Shown piece after piece: positions 43,811 through 52,511 of a stretch of DNA of 64,000 nt; position 1 is the first letter of the stretch, and each line of letters begins with the position of its first letter. Made by a program: the position numbers and the translations under genes. The stretch covers positions 1,612,001 through 1,676,000 of the forward strand of contig NZ_CP011131.1 of NCBI RefSeq assembly GCF_001442805.1, written 5' to 3'. The notes beneath the pieces are model-generated. The model was not told the DNA's origin. It did no database searches and saw nothing but the letters and a program-made list of their open reading frames with translations. This stretch comes from Lysobacter gummosus (GTDB lineage Bacteria > Pseudomonadota > Gammaproteobacteria > Xanthomonadales > Xanthomonadaceae).

Positions 43811-45637
43811 TCAGTTGACGCTAACCGCCGACCAGGCACGAGCGACGGTCTTGTACTCGGTCGAATCGGCGCCGTACAGATCGGCCGTCGCCTGCAGCGT
43901 ACCCGTGCGTGCGCCCGGGTAGTCGGTGCTGGACACGAAGTACTTCGTCAGTGCGCGGTACCAGATCGCGCCGGCCTTGGCCAGGCCGACGCCGACGACG
44001 CTGGTGTCGCCGTTACAGGCGAGGTCGGCGGGGGTAAGGCTGCTGGAGTAATCCGCGGGCACGACCGAGCCTTGCGAGATCAGGTAGAAAGCCAGGTTGG
44101 CCACGCCGGAGGTGAGGTGCGGATCGTACTTCTTGCCCTCGGCGGTATCGGCCGCGGTGAAGCCGCCCACCGGATAGCACTTCAACGATGGGCTGGACTG
44201 GAAGGCGATGTCGAGGTTCTGCTGGAACATCACCCGCAGCGGCTGCAGCTGGGTGCCCGGGCCCGCGGGGCGGTAGTTCAGCTTCTCGCCGATCAGGAAG
44301 TCGCCCGGATCGGCGGCGCTGCCGATGCTGTACTCGACCAGGGTGCCGAAGATGTCCGAGGTCGCTTCGTTGAGGCCGCCGGTGTCCTTGATGCTGTAGT
44401 AGCCGAGATTGGCGGTGGCTTCGGTGACGGCGTGGGTCATCTCATGGCCGGCGACGTCGAGAGCGACCAGCGGGAAATTGCCGTTGCTGGCGTCGCCGTC
44501 GCCGTAGATCATCTGGGTACCGTCCCAGGCGGCGTTGAAGTAGTTGCTGCCGAAATGGACGTAGCTCTTCACGCCGCGGCCGTCATTCTTGATGCCGTTG
44601 CGGCCATGGACGGCCTTGTAGTAGTCCCAGGTCGCGCCCACGCCGTAGTGCGCGTCGACCGCGGCGGTTGCGCGGTCGGAGGTGGTGTTGTTGCCCCAGA
44701 CGTTGTCGGTGTCCGTCACGGCCTTGCCCAGGAAGGTGAACGAATAGTTCCGGGCATCGAGGGTCTGGCCGCTGCCGCGCGAGGGGTCGGTCAACTCGTA
44801 GCCGCTGCTGACCGAATTGCTGACGATGCCGACGTTGCCCAGAGTCAGGGTCTTGCCGGTACCGCTGGCGGCGGCGGCTTCGACATGATCCTCGGCTTCC
44901 AGCAGGCGGCCGTCGCGGGCGTCGAGGAAGTACGACATCACGCCCGGGGTCTGGCTGCCGTTGCGCTCGCCGCGCAGGTCGACCTGATAAGCCAGGGTCG
45001 GTTCCATGCCGTTGCGGGCATACACGACCAGTTTGGCCGGATCGAGTTCGGCGACGCGGCCGTCGAAGTGGGCGCCGGCCTCGGAGCGGGCCTGGGCGGC
45101 GGCGATGCCGGGCTTGAGTTGCGGGCGCGCGATGGTGCGCATGTTGCTGCCCTGGGTGACCGAGAGCAGTTCGCCGTTGCGCGTATGCACGACCATGTCG
45201 CCGCCGATCACCGGCAGGCCTTCATAGCTGCGTTCCATGCGCACGTGCTCGGTGCCGTCGCGGTCGATCATCACGTCGCGGGCGTGGAAGCCGTCGGCGC
45301 TGGCCAGGTGGACCTCGCCCGCGCCGACGCCGGCGAGCAAGCCGCGCGCGCGGTCGGCGGCGGCGGTGCGGTCTGCCTGTTCCGACGAGTTGCTGGCCCA
45401 GGCTTGCTGGCTGCCCGGACGCGCGCTGGTGTCGATCAGCGCGCGCAGCGCCGCGCTGTTCCGCGCGGCGGCGGCCTTGGCGTTGGCCGGGACGAGCGTG
45501 CCGGTCTGCGCGCCGGAGCCGGTGGAGGAGGCGACGGCGGCGGCGCCCGTAGCGGTGTGGTGACGCGTTCCGTACACGGCCACGCCGGCCAGTGCGCCCA
45601 GGACTGCGGCGCTGAGTAGAGCGGTCTTCAATTGCAT
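43811..45637 (-). CDS. Secreted M4 (thermolysin-like) metalloprotease, copy 2
   Basis: A 608-residue preproenzyme parallel to copy 1 over its whole length. The signal is MQLKTALLSAAVLGALAGVAV, the propeptide block HVRMERSYEGLPVIGGDMVV, the zinc motif HEMTH at 398-402 with Glu in GGLNEATSD, and the C-terminal part VGLAKAGAIWYRALTKYFVS. AGGGGAATC precedes the ATG at 45637. The two genes share orientation, signal peptide sequence and C-terminal ending (WSAxSVN), so they arose by tandem duplication and have since diverged in propeptide linkers and insertions. Specificity may differ. Confidence 0.93.
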   Translation of the reverse strand: MQLKTALLSAAVLGALAGVAVYGTRHHTATGAAAVASSTGSGAQTGTLVPANAKAAAARNSAALRALIDTSARPGSQQAWASNSSEQADRTAAADRARGLLAGVGAGEVHLASADGFHARDVMIDRDGTEHVRMERSYEGLPVIGGDMVVHTRNGELLSVTQGSNMRTIARPQLKPGIAAAQARSEAGAHFDGRVAELDPAKLVVYARNGMEPTLAYQVDLRGERNGSQTPGVMSYFLDARDGRLLEAEDHVEAAAASGTGKTLTLGNVGIVSNSVSSGYELTDPSRGSGQTLDARNYSFTFLGKAVTDTDNVWGNNTTSDRATAAVDAHYGVGATWDYYKAVHGRNGIKNDGRGVKSYVHFGSNYFNAAWDGTQMIYGDGDASNGNFPLVALDVAGHEMTHAVTEATANLGYYSIKDTGGLNEATSDIFGTLVEYSIGSAADPGDFLIGEKLNYRPAGPGTQLQPLRVMFQQNLDIAFQSSPSLKCYPVGGFTAADTAEGKKYDPHLTSGVANLAFYLISQGSVVPADYSSSLTPADLACNGDTSVVGVGLAKAGAIWYRALTKYFVSSTDYPGARTGTLQATADLYGADSTEYKTVARAWSAVSVN

Positions 45638-45856
45638 GATGCGATTCCCCTGGAAAGTGCAGCAGAAAGGCGGCATCCAGGCCAGGCGGACGATTGCTGC
45701 TAGCGCTGGAGGTGCCGGTGCGACGGCACCGCCAACTCTCCGGTGGGGCGGGCGATCCGGCGGCGCGTCGGGTCTAGGCTAGGAACCTCGGGCCGACGGC
45801 GACGGAAGCGGGCGGCCTTTTCACGCCAGGGAAATGTGATCGGTTCGACACGATTC

Positions 45857-45875
45857 TTGAATTCAGACAAGTCTT
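45857..45875 (-). promoter_or_regulatory. Conserved TTGAATTCAGAC(A/G)AGTCTT box, upstream of M4 copy 2
   Basis: TTGAATTCAGACAAGTCTT lies 220 bp upstream of the copy-2 start. An almost identical box (one base different) lies at 46488-46506, 205 bp upstream of the broken third copy. The box contains the small dyad AGAC-NN-GTCT. Its survival in both upstream regions suggests either a regulatory site or simply recent duplication. The rest of 45638-46090 has no gene. Confidence 0.45.
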
Positions 45876-46090
45876 AGATCCGCGATCGGCTTGAGCGACG
45901 CGCGGGCGTGGCGGTCCTGAGCCGTATGCGCTTGCGGGAGAGCGAAGACGCCGGGCGGGATGGTTATTTTGTTTCAGCGCCAACGCTGCGCATCGGGTGC
46001 TTGGTTGCCTGGGCGCGAACCGAACTCGCGCGTCGCGCCGCAATAAAACGGCCCGCGATGCGGACCGTTCCGGTGACGCCGATGGATCGG

Positions 46091-46283
46091 TCAGTTGGCC
46101 TTGACCGCCGACCAGACGTGGGCCACGGTCTGGTACTCGACCGGGCCGGCGCCGTACAAATCCGCCGCCGCCTGCAGGGGGCCGGCGCGGGCGCCGGGTA
46201 ATCGGTGCTGGAGAAGGAAGTCCGTGGTCAGCGTTCGGTACCAGGATGACGGCGATGGTAAGTAAGACGGTCTTCGACTGCAT
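46091..46283 (-). pseudogene. Third M4 protease copy reduced to its N- and C-terminal ends
   Basis: The start encodes MQSKTVLLTIAVI, matching the signal peptide MQLKTALLSAAVL. In another frame, 46091-46243 encodes 50 residues (WYRTLTTDFLLQHRLPGARA and onward to VAHVWSAVKAN) that match the end of copy 2 (WYRALTKYFVSSTDYPGART ... WSAVSVN). About 1.6 kb of gene is deleted, and the junction near 46244 shifts the frame. The bases around the junction (ATCCTGGTACC) resemble both parental sites, which share CTGG, so short-homology deletion is plausible. The downstream terminator-like dyad and the upstream box of copy 2 are both still recognisable. Confidence 0.85.
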
Positions 46284-46812
46284 GGGAGCGATTGCGCAGT
46301 AAGTCCTGCGGAAGGACGACATCCGCGCTGGCTTGCGGCGCGGCTGGGCCGATGGCGTCGCGGGCGTTCCGGTAGCGTCCGGCGGGCCGCGGCAGCGCAT
46401 CGGGATTCGCGACAGGAATCGGGGGGGATCGGCAGTGGTGTGCGCGGGGCACGATCGTTTATAAATACGATGGTTGTCACTTGGGTTTTGAATTCAGACG
46501 AGTCTTGGCCCGTAGTCTGCCGGCCGGTACTGCGACGCAGGTCTGGCGGCATCGGCGTACATCCCACGCATGGCGGCGTGGCCAGGTTCGGACAGAACGA
46601 CTCGCCCAGCTCCTCCCAGCTCGAGCCCACCGACTCCGCAGTGGCGGCCTTTGCGCGATCCAGGCCTGCGCATCACCGAAACCATGCATCCGACTCACGA
46701 CACAACCGCATCGGCGCGCGCTCGTTACTATGTCGTCGGCGCCGCGCGAAGCGGCCCACGCCAGCGCCGCGCCGCCGCGCGCTGATCAGTTCCAACCGAG
46801 CGACGGAGCACA
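46284..46812. other. Intergenic region before the FAD oxidoreductase gene
   Basis: It holds the old upstream region of the broken protease gene, including TTGAATTCAGACGAGTCTT at 46488-46506, and TTTATAAATA at 46459-46468, an AT-rich stretch that could be a promoter -10 region. Frames here give Pro/Arg/Ala-rich shadow translations; I see no gene. Confidence 0.45.
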
Positions 46813-48108
46813 ATGGGCGCAGTGCAAGTGGAAGTGGATTCGGCAGCCGCAGTGGGCGGGCGCGAAGACGTCATCGTCGTCGGCGCCGGCGTGATCGGCC
46901 TGACCTGTGCCCTGGCCCTGCTGGAAAGCGGGCGCGGCGTGCGCGTGATCGACGCCGGCCCGGTCGGCGGCGGCAGCTCGCACGGCAACTGCGGCACCAT
47001 CACCCCCAGCCACGCCACGCCGCTGGCCGCGCCGGGCGTGATCGCGCAGGCGCTGCGCTGGATGCTGACCCCGGACGCGCCGCTGTACGTGCATCCCAAA
47101 CTCGATCCGCAGCTGTGGAGCTGGCTGCTGCGCTTCGCCGCGCGCTGCAACGCCAGCGACTGGCGCGCCAGCGCGCAGGCCAAGTCGGCGCTGCTGAACG
47201 ATTCGCGCGAACGGCTGGAAGACTGGGTGACGCGCTACGGCCTGGTCTGCGAGTTCGACAGCTCCGGCGTGGACTACGTGTTCCGCGACGCCGCCGCCTT
47301 CGCCTCCGGCCAGCATGAGCTCGACCTGTTGCGCGAGTTCGGCGTGCAGATCGAATTGATCGACGGCGCCGCCTACCAGGCGCAGGACCCGGCGTTCAAG
47401 CCCGGCCTGGCCGGAGTGATCCGTTTCGATCACGACGCGGTGCTGCGCCCGGACCGCTACGTGGCCGAGCTCGCGCGCACGGTACGCGCACGCGGCGGCG
47501 AGATCGTCGAGCGCTGCGCGCTGCGCGGCCTGCAGCACGGCGCCGGCGGCATCGAGCTGGACACCACGCACGGCCCGATGCGCGCGCGCGAGGCGGTGAT
47601 CGCGCTCGGCGCGTGGTCGCCGAAGCTGTCCGACGCGATCGGCCTGCCCTCGCTCAAGCGCACCATGCAGCCCGGCAAGGGCTACTCGATCACCTACGAC
47701 CGCCCGGCGCTGACGCCGTTGCGGCCGGTGGTGCTGCGCGAGCGCAAGGTCTGCGTGACCATGTGGGACAGCGGCTTCCGCCTGGGCAGCACGATGGAAT
47801 TCTCCGGCTTCGACGACAGCCTCAACCCGCGCCGCCTGGCCGCGCTGGAACGCGGCGCGGCCGAATATCTGCACCAGCCGGTGGGCCCGGTCGAGCGCGA
47901 GCGCTGGCAGGGCTGGCGGCCGATGAGCGTGGACGACGTGCCGCTGATCGGCCGCGTGCCCGGCCGCGCCGGCCTGTGGCTGGCGACCGGCCACGGCATG
48001 ATGGGCGTGAGCATGAGCGCCGGCACCGGCCAGCTGCTGGCCGACCTGATCGCCGGCCGTGAGACCGCGATCGACCCGCATCCCTACCGACCGGAGCGTT
48101 TCGCTTGA
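46813..48108 (+). CDS. FAD-dependent D-amino-acid dehydrogenase-like oxidoreductase (DadA family)
   Basis: A 431-residue FAD enzyme of the DAO/DadA superfamily. The dinucleotide site VIVVGAGVIGLTCALALLES is near the N-terminus. The DadA-type block SSHGNCGTITPSHATPLAAPG follows, then PGKGYSITYDRP and the C-terminal FAD contact RPMSVDDVPLIG ... WLATGHGMMGVSMSAGTG. Such enzymes deaminate D-amino acids or D-hydroxyproline, passing electrons to the respiratory chain. The substrate is not fixed here. Its stop overlaps the TTG start of the glutathione reductase gene, so the two are translated together. GGAG lies 6 bp before the ATG. Confidence 0.83.
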   Translation: MGAVQVEVDSAAAVGGREDVIVVGAGVIGLTCALALLESGRGVRVIDAGPVGGGSSHGNCGTITPSHATPLAAPGVIAQALRWMLTPDAPLYVHPKLDPQLWSWLLRFAARCNASDWRASAQAKSALLNDSRERLEDWVTRYGLVCEFDSSGVDYVFRDAAAFASGQHELDLLREFGVQIELIDGAAYQAQDPAFKPGLAGVIRFDHDAVLRPDRYVAELARTVRARGGEIVERCALRGLQHGAGGIELDTTHGPMRAREAVIALGAWSPKLSDAIGLPSLKRTMQPGKGYSITYDRPALTPLRPVVLRERKVCVTMWDSGFRLGSTMEFSGFDDSLNPRRLAALERGAAEYLHQPVGPVERERWQGWRPMSVDDVPLIGRVPGRAGLWLATGHGMMGVSMSAGTGQLLADLIAGRETAIDPHPYRPERFA

Positions 48109-49484
48109 ACGCAGACGAACAAAGCAAGACCCACTTCGACCTGATCGTGGTCGGCGGCGGCTCCGGCGGCCTGGCCGGCGCGTTCCGCGCCGCCGAGTAC
48201 GGCGCGCGCGTGGCGCTGCTGGAACCGGCGCTGCTGGGCGGCACCTGCGTCAACGTCGGCTGCGTGCCGAAGAAGGCGATGTGGCTGGCCGCCGACATCG
48301 CCGGCAAGCTGCGCATGGCGCAGTCGCTGGGCTTCTCCATCGACCAGCCGCCGCAGCAACGCTGCGAGCTGGACTGGCCGACCTTCATCGTCCATCGCCA
48401 GCGCTACATCGCCAACATCCACGAGAGTTACCGCAAGCGCCTGGACGCGTCCGGCATCGTGCTCGCGCCGATGCGCGCGCACCTGCTCGACGCGCGCACG
48501 GTGGAATGCGAGAACGGAGCGCGCCTGAGCGCGCCGCGGATCCTGATCGCCACCGGCGGCCACGCGGTCAAGCCGGACATGCCGGGCGCGGAACTGGGCG
48601 GTACCTCGGACGATTTCTTCTCATGGAACGCGGCGCCGGAGCGGGTGGCGATCATCGGCGCGGGCTATATCGCGGTCGAGCTGGCCGGCGTGCTGCAGGC
48701 GCTGGGCAGCCGGGTCGAGGTGTTCGCGCGCGGCGCGCGCCTGCTCGAAGGCTTCGATGCCGAACTCACCAAGCAGTTGTCGGACGATTACTGCCAGAGC
48801 GGCGTGCGCCTGCATTTCGATCGCGCGGTCGCGGCGCTGGAAGCCGACGGCGTGCGCGTGCGCCTGCGCGACGCCGACGGCGCGCTCAGCGAAGCGTTCG
48901 ACAAGGTGCTGTTCGCGACCGGACGACGGCCGAACAGCGCGAAGCTGGGCCTGCAGCAACTGGGCGTGAAGCTCGATGCGCGCGGCCATATCGTCGTCGA
49001 TGAGCTGCATGCGACCAGCGTCGCCGGCGTCAACGCGGTCGGCGATGTCACCACCGATGTCCAGCTGACCCCGGTCGCCATCGCCGCCGCGCGCCGGCTG
49101 ATGGACCGCGTCTACGGCAAGCGCGAAGGCCGCCTGGATCAACAGAACATTCCGACCGTGGTCTTCGCCCATCCGCCGATCGGCAAGGTCGGCCTCACCG
49201 AAGACGAAGCCCGGGCGCGACATGGTGACAATCTGCACATCTATCGCGCCGGTTTTCGGCCGATGCTGTACGCCCTGGCCGAATCGCCGCAGCGCAGCCT
49301 GTTCAAGCTGATCTGCGTCGGCGAGGAGCGCCGCGTGGTCGGCATCCATCTGCTCGGCGAAGCCGCCGACGAGATGCTGCAGGGCTTCGCGGTCGCGCTC
49401 AAGCGCGGCATCACCCTGGACGACCTGCGCGACACGGTCGCCATCCATCCGACCAGCGCCGAGGAAGTGGTGCTGATGCGCTGA
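48105..49484 (+). CDS. gor: Glutathione-disulfide reductase, TTG start
   Basis: A 459-residue NADPH:glutathione reductase-type flavoprotein that keeps the cytosolic thiol pool reduced. It has the FAD site DLIVVGGGSGGLAGAFRAAE, the redox-active disulfide GGTCVNVGCVPKK, the NADPH site VAIIGAGYIAVELAGVL, and the C-terminal HPTSAEE with the catalytic His-Glu. The start codon is TTG, overlapping the preceding TGA (TTGA), with GGAG 10 nt before it. No in-frame ATG precedes the FAD site, so TTG is required. The coupling to an amino-acid oxidase gene is notable, because that class can create oxidative load. Confidence 0.9.
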   Translation: MNADEQSKTHFDLIVVGGGSGGLAGAFRAAEYGARVALLEPALLGGTCVNVGCVPKKAMWLAADIAGKLRMAQSLGFSIDQPPQQRCELDWPTFIVHRQRYIANIHESYRKRLDASGIVLAPMRAHLLDARTVECENGARLSAPRILIATGGHAVKPDMPGAELGGTSDDFFSWNAAPERVAIIGAGYIAVELAGVLQALGSRVEVFARGARLLEGFDAELTKQLSDDYCQSGVRLHFDRAVAALEADGVRVRLRDADGALSEAFDKVLFATGRRPNSAKLGLQQLGVKLDARGHIVVDELHATSVAGVNAVGDVTTDVQLTPVAIAAARRLMDRVYGKREGRLDQQNIPTVVFAHPPIGKVGLTEDEARARHGDNLHIYRAGFRPMLYALAESPQRSLFKLICVGEERRVVGIHLLGEAADEMLQGFAVALKRGITLDDLRDTVAIHPTSAEEVVLMR

Positions 49485-49545
49485 GCCGGCCGCAAGGCCG
49501 CCCTGCCTGGTCGGTCACTTATCCAAGCGACACGGAGCGGGCGGC

Positions 49546-51693
49546 ATGAAGGCGACACAGCGCGGGACGACACGGCTCGGCAAGATCGGCGCGGCGGCGG
49601 GCATCGCCATGGGCATCGCGCTCACCGGCGCCGCGCAGGCCGCCGCCGCCGGCATCGACATCGCCGATCTGCTCAGCGCGCCGCAGCCCGAGCAGTTGAC
49701 CGCGTCCCGCGGCGCGCCGGTGCTGGCCTGGGTGTCGAACGAGCGCGGTGCGCGCAATCTGTGGTCGGCGCGCGCGCCGGAATTCGCGCCGCGCAAATTG
49801 ACCGCGTTCGACGAAGACGACGGCCAGTTGCTCGGCAGCCTGCAACTCAGCCGCGACGGCCGTTGGCTGGCTTACGTGCGCGGCAGCGGTCCGGACGCGG
49901 CCGGCAACAACAGCAATCCCACCAGCGATCCGGACGGCGAAGAACAGGCGGTGTGGATCGTCGCCAGCGACGGTTCGGGCAAACCGCAGCGCATCGCCCC
50001 GGGCCGCTCGGTGCAGTTCGCGCCCAACGGCGACGCGCTGATCGTGCAGGGTCGCGGCGTGGGCTGTTTCGCGTTGCCCGGCGGCAAGGCGCCGGACTGG
50101 TGCAAGGAAGCGTTGATCAAGAGCCGCGGCGCCAACAGCGCGGCGGAGTTTTCGCCCGACGGCAGGTTGCTGGCCTTCGGCAGCAATCGCGGCGATCACG
50201 CCTTCGTCGGCGTGCTCGATCTGGCCGCGCGCACGGTGCGCTGGATGGGCGCGGATTTCTACAACGACGCCAATCCGGTGTTCTCGCCCGACGGCCGCCG
50301 CGTCGCGTTCCTGCGCACCGCGCCGACCCGCGCCGGCGATGCGTTCGATCTCACCGCCGCCAACGCGTTTGAAATCTGGACCGCCGATGTCGCCACGGGG
50401 CTGGCGAAACGCGTATTCCGCTCCAGCGACAAGGCCGGCGGCTACGCTCAGTTCAGCGCCAACACGCCGCTGTCGTGGAGCGGCGACAATCGCCTGATCT
50501 TCGCCTCGGAACAAAACGGCTGGCTGCATTGGTATGCGCTGTCGCCCGATGCCGACGGCGGCAAGAACGCCGAACCGGTCGCGCTCAGCCGCGGCGAGTG
50601 CGAGGTCGAGACCAGCACCCTGGCCGACAACGGCGAATTCGTGTTCAGCGGCAACTGCGCCGAAATCGATCACCGGCAGATTTTCAGCGTCGATGCCAAG
50701 GGCGCGGCGCAGAAGCTGCTGACGGCCAAGAACGAGATAGCGACCGAACCTGTAGCGGTGGCTGGCGGCCAGTGGCTGGCGTTCCGTCACGCCGATGCGC
50801 GCCGGCCGACCGCGATCGCGGTGATGCCGCGCGCCGGCGGCGAGATCAAGCGGATTTTCCCCGCGCAATTACCGGCGCAGTTCCCGCTGGAGCGCCTGGT
50901 CGAACCCAAGACCATGACCTTGCGCGCGAGCGACGGGGTGATCTCGCACGCGAACGTGTTCGAGCCGCCGAAATCCTTCACCGGCAAGCGCCCGGCGCTG
51001 ATCTACGTGCACGGCGGGCCGATCCGGCAGGTCGTCGCCGGTTGGCATTACATCGGCTACTACTATTCCGACTACGCCAACAACCAGTGGCTGGCCAGCC
51101 AGGGTTACGTGGTGTTGGTGCTGAACTATCGCGACGGCATCGGCTACGGCCAGGCTTTCCGCCGCGCCGACAAGCAGGGCCCGCGCGGCGCCAGCGAGTA
51201 CCAGGACGTACTGGCGGCGCAGGCCTGGCTGGCCAAGCGCGAGAACGTGGACGCCAAGCGCATCGGCATCTACGGCGGCTCCTACGGCGGGTTCTTGACC
51301 GCCTCGGCGCTGTCGCGCAACTCGGACTTGTTCGCCGCCGGCGTGGACCGCCATGGCGTGCACGACTGGCGCGTCAGCGCCCAGGGCGGCGACAACAGCG
51401 GCCTGTGGGGGCTCAAGCCGGACGAACTGGAGACCGCGTTCAAGTCCTCGCCGGTCGCGCACATCGATGGCTGGCGCTCGCCGGTGCTGATCGTGCACGG
51501 CGACGACGACCGCGCGGTCAAGTTCGCCCAGAGCGTGGATCTGGTCGAGCGCCTGCGCGCGCGCAAGGCGCCGGTGGAAACCCTGGTGATCCCGGACGAA
51601 GACCACTTTTTCCTGCGTTACGCGACCTGGCTTCAGGTCCATCGCAGTACCATGGACTTCTTCCGCCGGCATCTGCAGTCCGGCGCCGATTGA
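49546..51693 (+). CDS. Exported S9 prolyl-oligopeptidase-family peptidase
   Basis: A 715-residue serine peptidase. A signal peptide (IGAAAGIAMGIALTGAAQAAAA) is followed by a beta-propeller with PD40-type repeats (SLQLSRDGRWLAYV, AEFSPDGRLLAFGSN, NPVFSPDGRRVAFLR) and an alpha/beta hydrolase domain from about residue 450. The catalytic Ser579 lies in GIYGGSYGGFL, Asp in VHGDDDRAV and His in DEDHFF. Its order and length fit dipeptidyl- or acylaminoacyl-peptidases, acting on peptides in the periplasm. It is followed closely (9 bp) by hutG-like and ycaQ-like genes. Confidence 0.9.
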   Translation: MKATQRGTTRLGKIGAAAGIAMGIALTGAAQAAAAGIDIADLLSAPQPEQLTASRGAPVLAWVSNERGARNLWSARAPEFAPRKLTAFDEDDGQLLGSLQLSRDGRWLAYVRGSGPDAAGNNSNPTSDPDGEEQAVWIVASDGSGKPQRIAPGRSVQFAPNGDALIVQGRGVGCFALPGGKAPDWCKEALIKSRGANSAAEFSPDGRLLAFGSNRGDHAFVGVLDLAARTVRWMGADFYNDANPVFSPDGRRVAFLRTAPTRAGDAFDLTAANAFEIWTADVATGLAKRVFRSSDKAGGYAQFSANTPLSWSGDNRLIFASEQNGWLHWYALSPDADGGKNAEPVALSRGECEVETSTLADNGEFVFSGNCAEIDHRQIFSVDAKGAAQKLLTAKNEIATEPVAVAGGQWLAFRHADARRPTAIAVMPRAGGEIKRIFPAQLPAQFPLERLVEPKTMTLRASDGVISHANVFEPPKSFTGKRPALIYVHGGPIRQVVAGWHYIGYYYSDYANNQWLASQGYVVLVLNYRDGIGYGQAFRRADKQGPRGASEYQDVLAAQAWLAKRENVDAKRIGIYGGSYGGFLTASALSRNSDLFAAGVDRHGVHDWRVSAQGGDNSGLWGLKPDELETAFKSSPVAHIDGWRSPVLIVHGDDDRAVKFAQSVDLVERLRARKAPVETLVIPDEDHFFLRYATWLQVHRSTMDFFRRHLQSGAD

Positions 51694-51701
51694 ATGGCCC
51701 C

Positions 51702-52511
51702 ATGAACGTCCCGCACCCGACCGAGCCCGTGTTCCAACTGCATCGCGGCAGCGCGCCGCTGTTGATCAGCCTGCCGCACGACGGCTCGCTGATCCCGGAA
51801 GCGTTCAAGTCGCGCATGGTCGAATCGGCGCGGCGCGCGCCGGATACCGACTGGCACGTCTCGCGCCTGTACGCGTTCGCGCGCGAGCTGGGCGCCTCGA
51901 TCCTGGTGCCGCGCCATTCGCGTTACGTGGTCGATCTCAATCGCCCGCCCGACGATGTCTCGCTGTATCCGGGCCAGAACACCACCGGCCTGTGCCCGGG
52001 CGTGCAGTTCAGCGGCGAGGCGGTCTATCTGGACGGCCAGGCGCCGGACGAAGCCGAAGTGGCGCAACGCGTGGAGCTGTACTGGCGCCCCTACCACGAC
52101 ACCCTGGTCGCCGAGCTCGACCGCATTCGCGGCGAACACGGCCGCGCGGTGTTGTGGGAAGGCCATTCCATCCGCGGCGAAGTGCCGTTCCTGTTCGACG
52201 GGGTGCTGCCGGATCTCAACCTGGGCACCGCCGCGGGCAAGAGCTGCCTGCCGGAACTGCAGGCGCGGCTGGAAGGCATCTTGTCGGCGCAGAACGATTA
52301 CGACTGGATCGCCAACGGCCGCTTCAAGGGCGGCTACATCACCCGTCACTACGGCGATCCGGAAATCGGCGTGCAGGCGGTGCAGTTGGAGCTGAGCCAG
52401 CGCAACTACATGGACGAGGATTCCTTCGCCTACGACGTAGCCAAGGCCGCGCGCCTGCAACCGCTGCTGCAGGCGCTGCTGCGCGCCACCTTGCAAGCGC
52501 AGGACGCATGA
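51702..52511 (+). CDS. hutG: N-formylglutamate amidohydrolase
   Basis: A 269-residue N-formylglutamate deformylase, which releases formate and glutamate in the last step of one histidine-degradation route. Family motifs are APLLISLPHDGSLIP, the Asp/His region TDWHVSRLYAF, and HSRYVVDLNRPPDD, then VLWEGHSIRGEVPFLFDG with the catalytic Glu/His. It starts 9 bp after the peptidase gene and overlaps the next gene by 4 bp (ATGA), but no other hut genes are here, so it may instead act on formylated peptides or amino acids released by the upstream peptidase. That alternative is inference. Confidence 0.87.
   Translation: MNVPHPTEPVFQLHRGSAPLLISLPHDGSLIPEAFKSRMVESARRAPDTDWHVSRLYAFARELGASILVPRHSRYVVDLNRPPDDVSLYPGQNTTGLCPGVQFSGEAVYLDGQAPDEAEVAQRVELYWRPYHDTLVAELDRIRGEHGRAVLWEGHSIRGEVPFLFDGVLPDLNLGTAAGKSCLPELQARLEGILSAQNDYDWIANGRFKGGYITRHYGDPEIGVQAVQLELSQRNYMDEDSFAYDVAKAARLQPLLQALLRATLQAQDA

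Noticed and set aside
43523..45619. Rightward 698-codon frame opposite protease copy 2
   Set aside because: Pure antisense of a conserved M4 protease; Gly/Ala/Arg/His-rich with no motifs.
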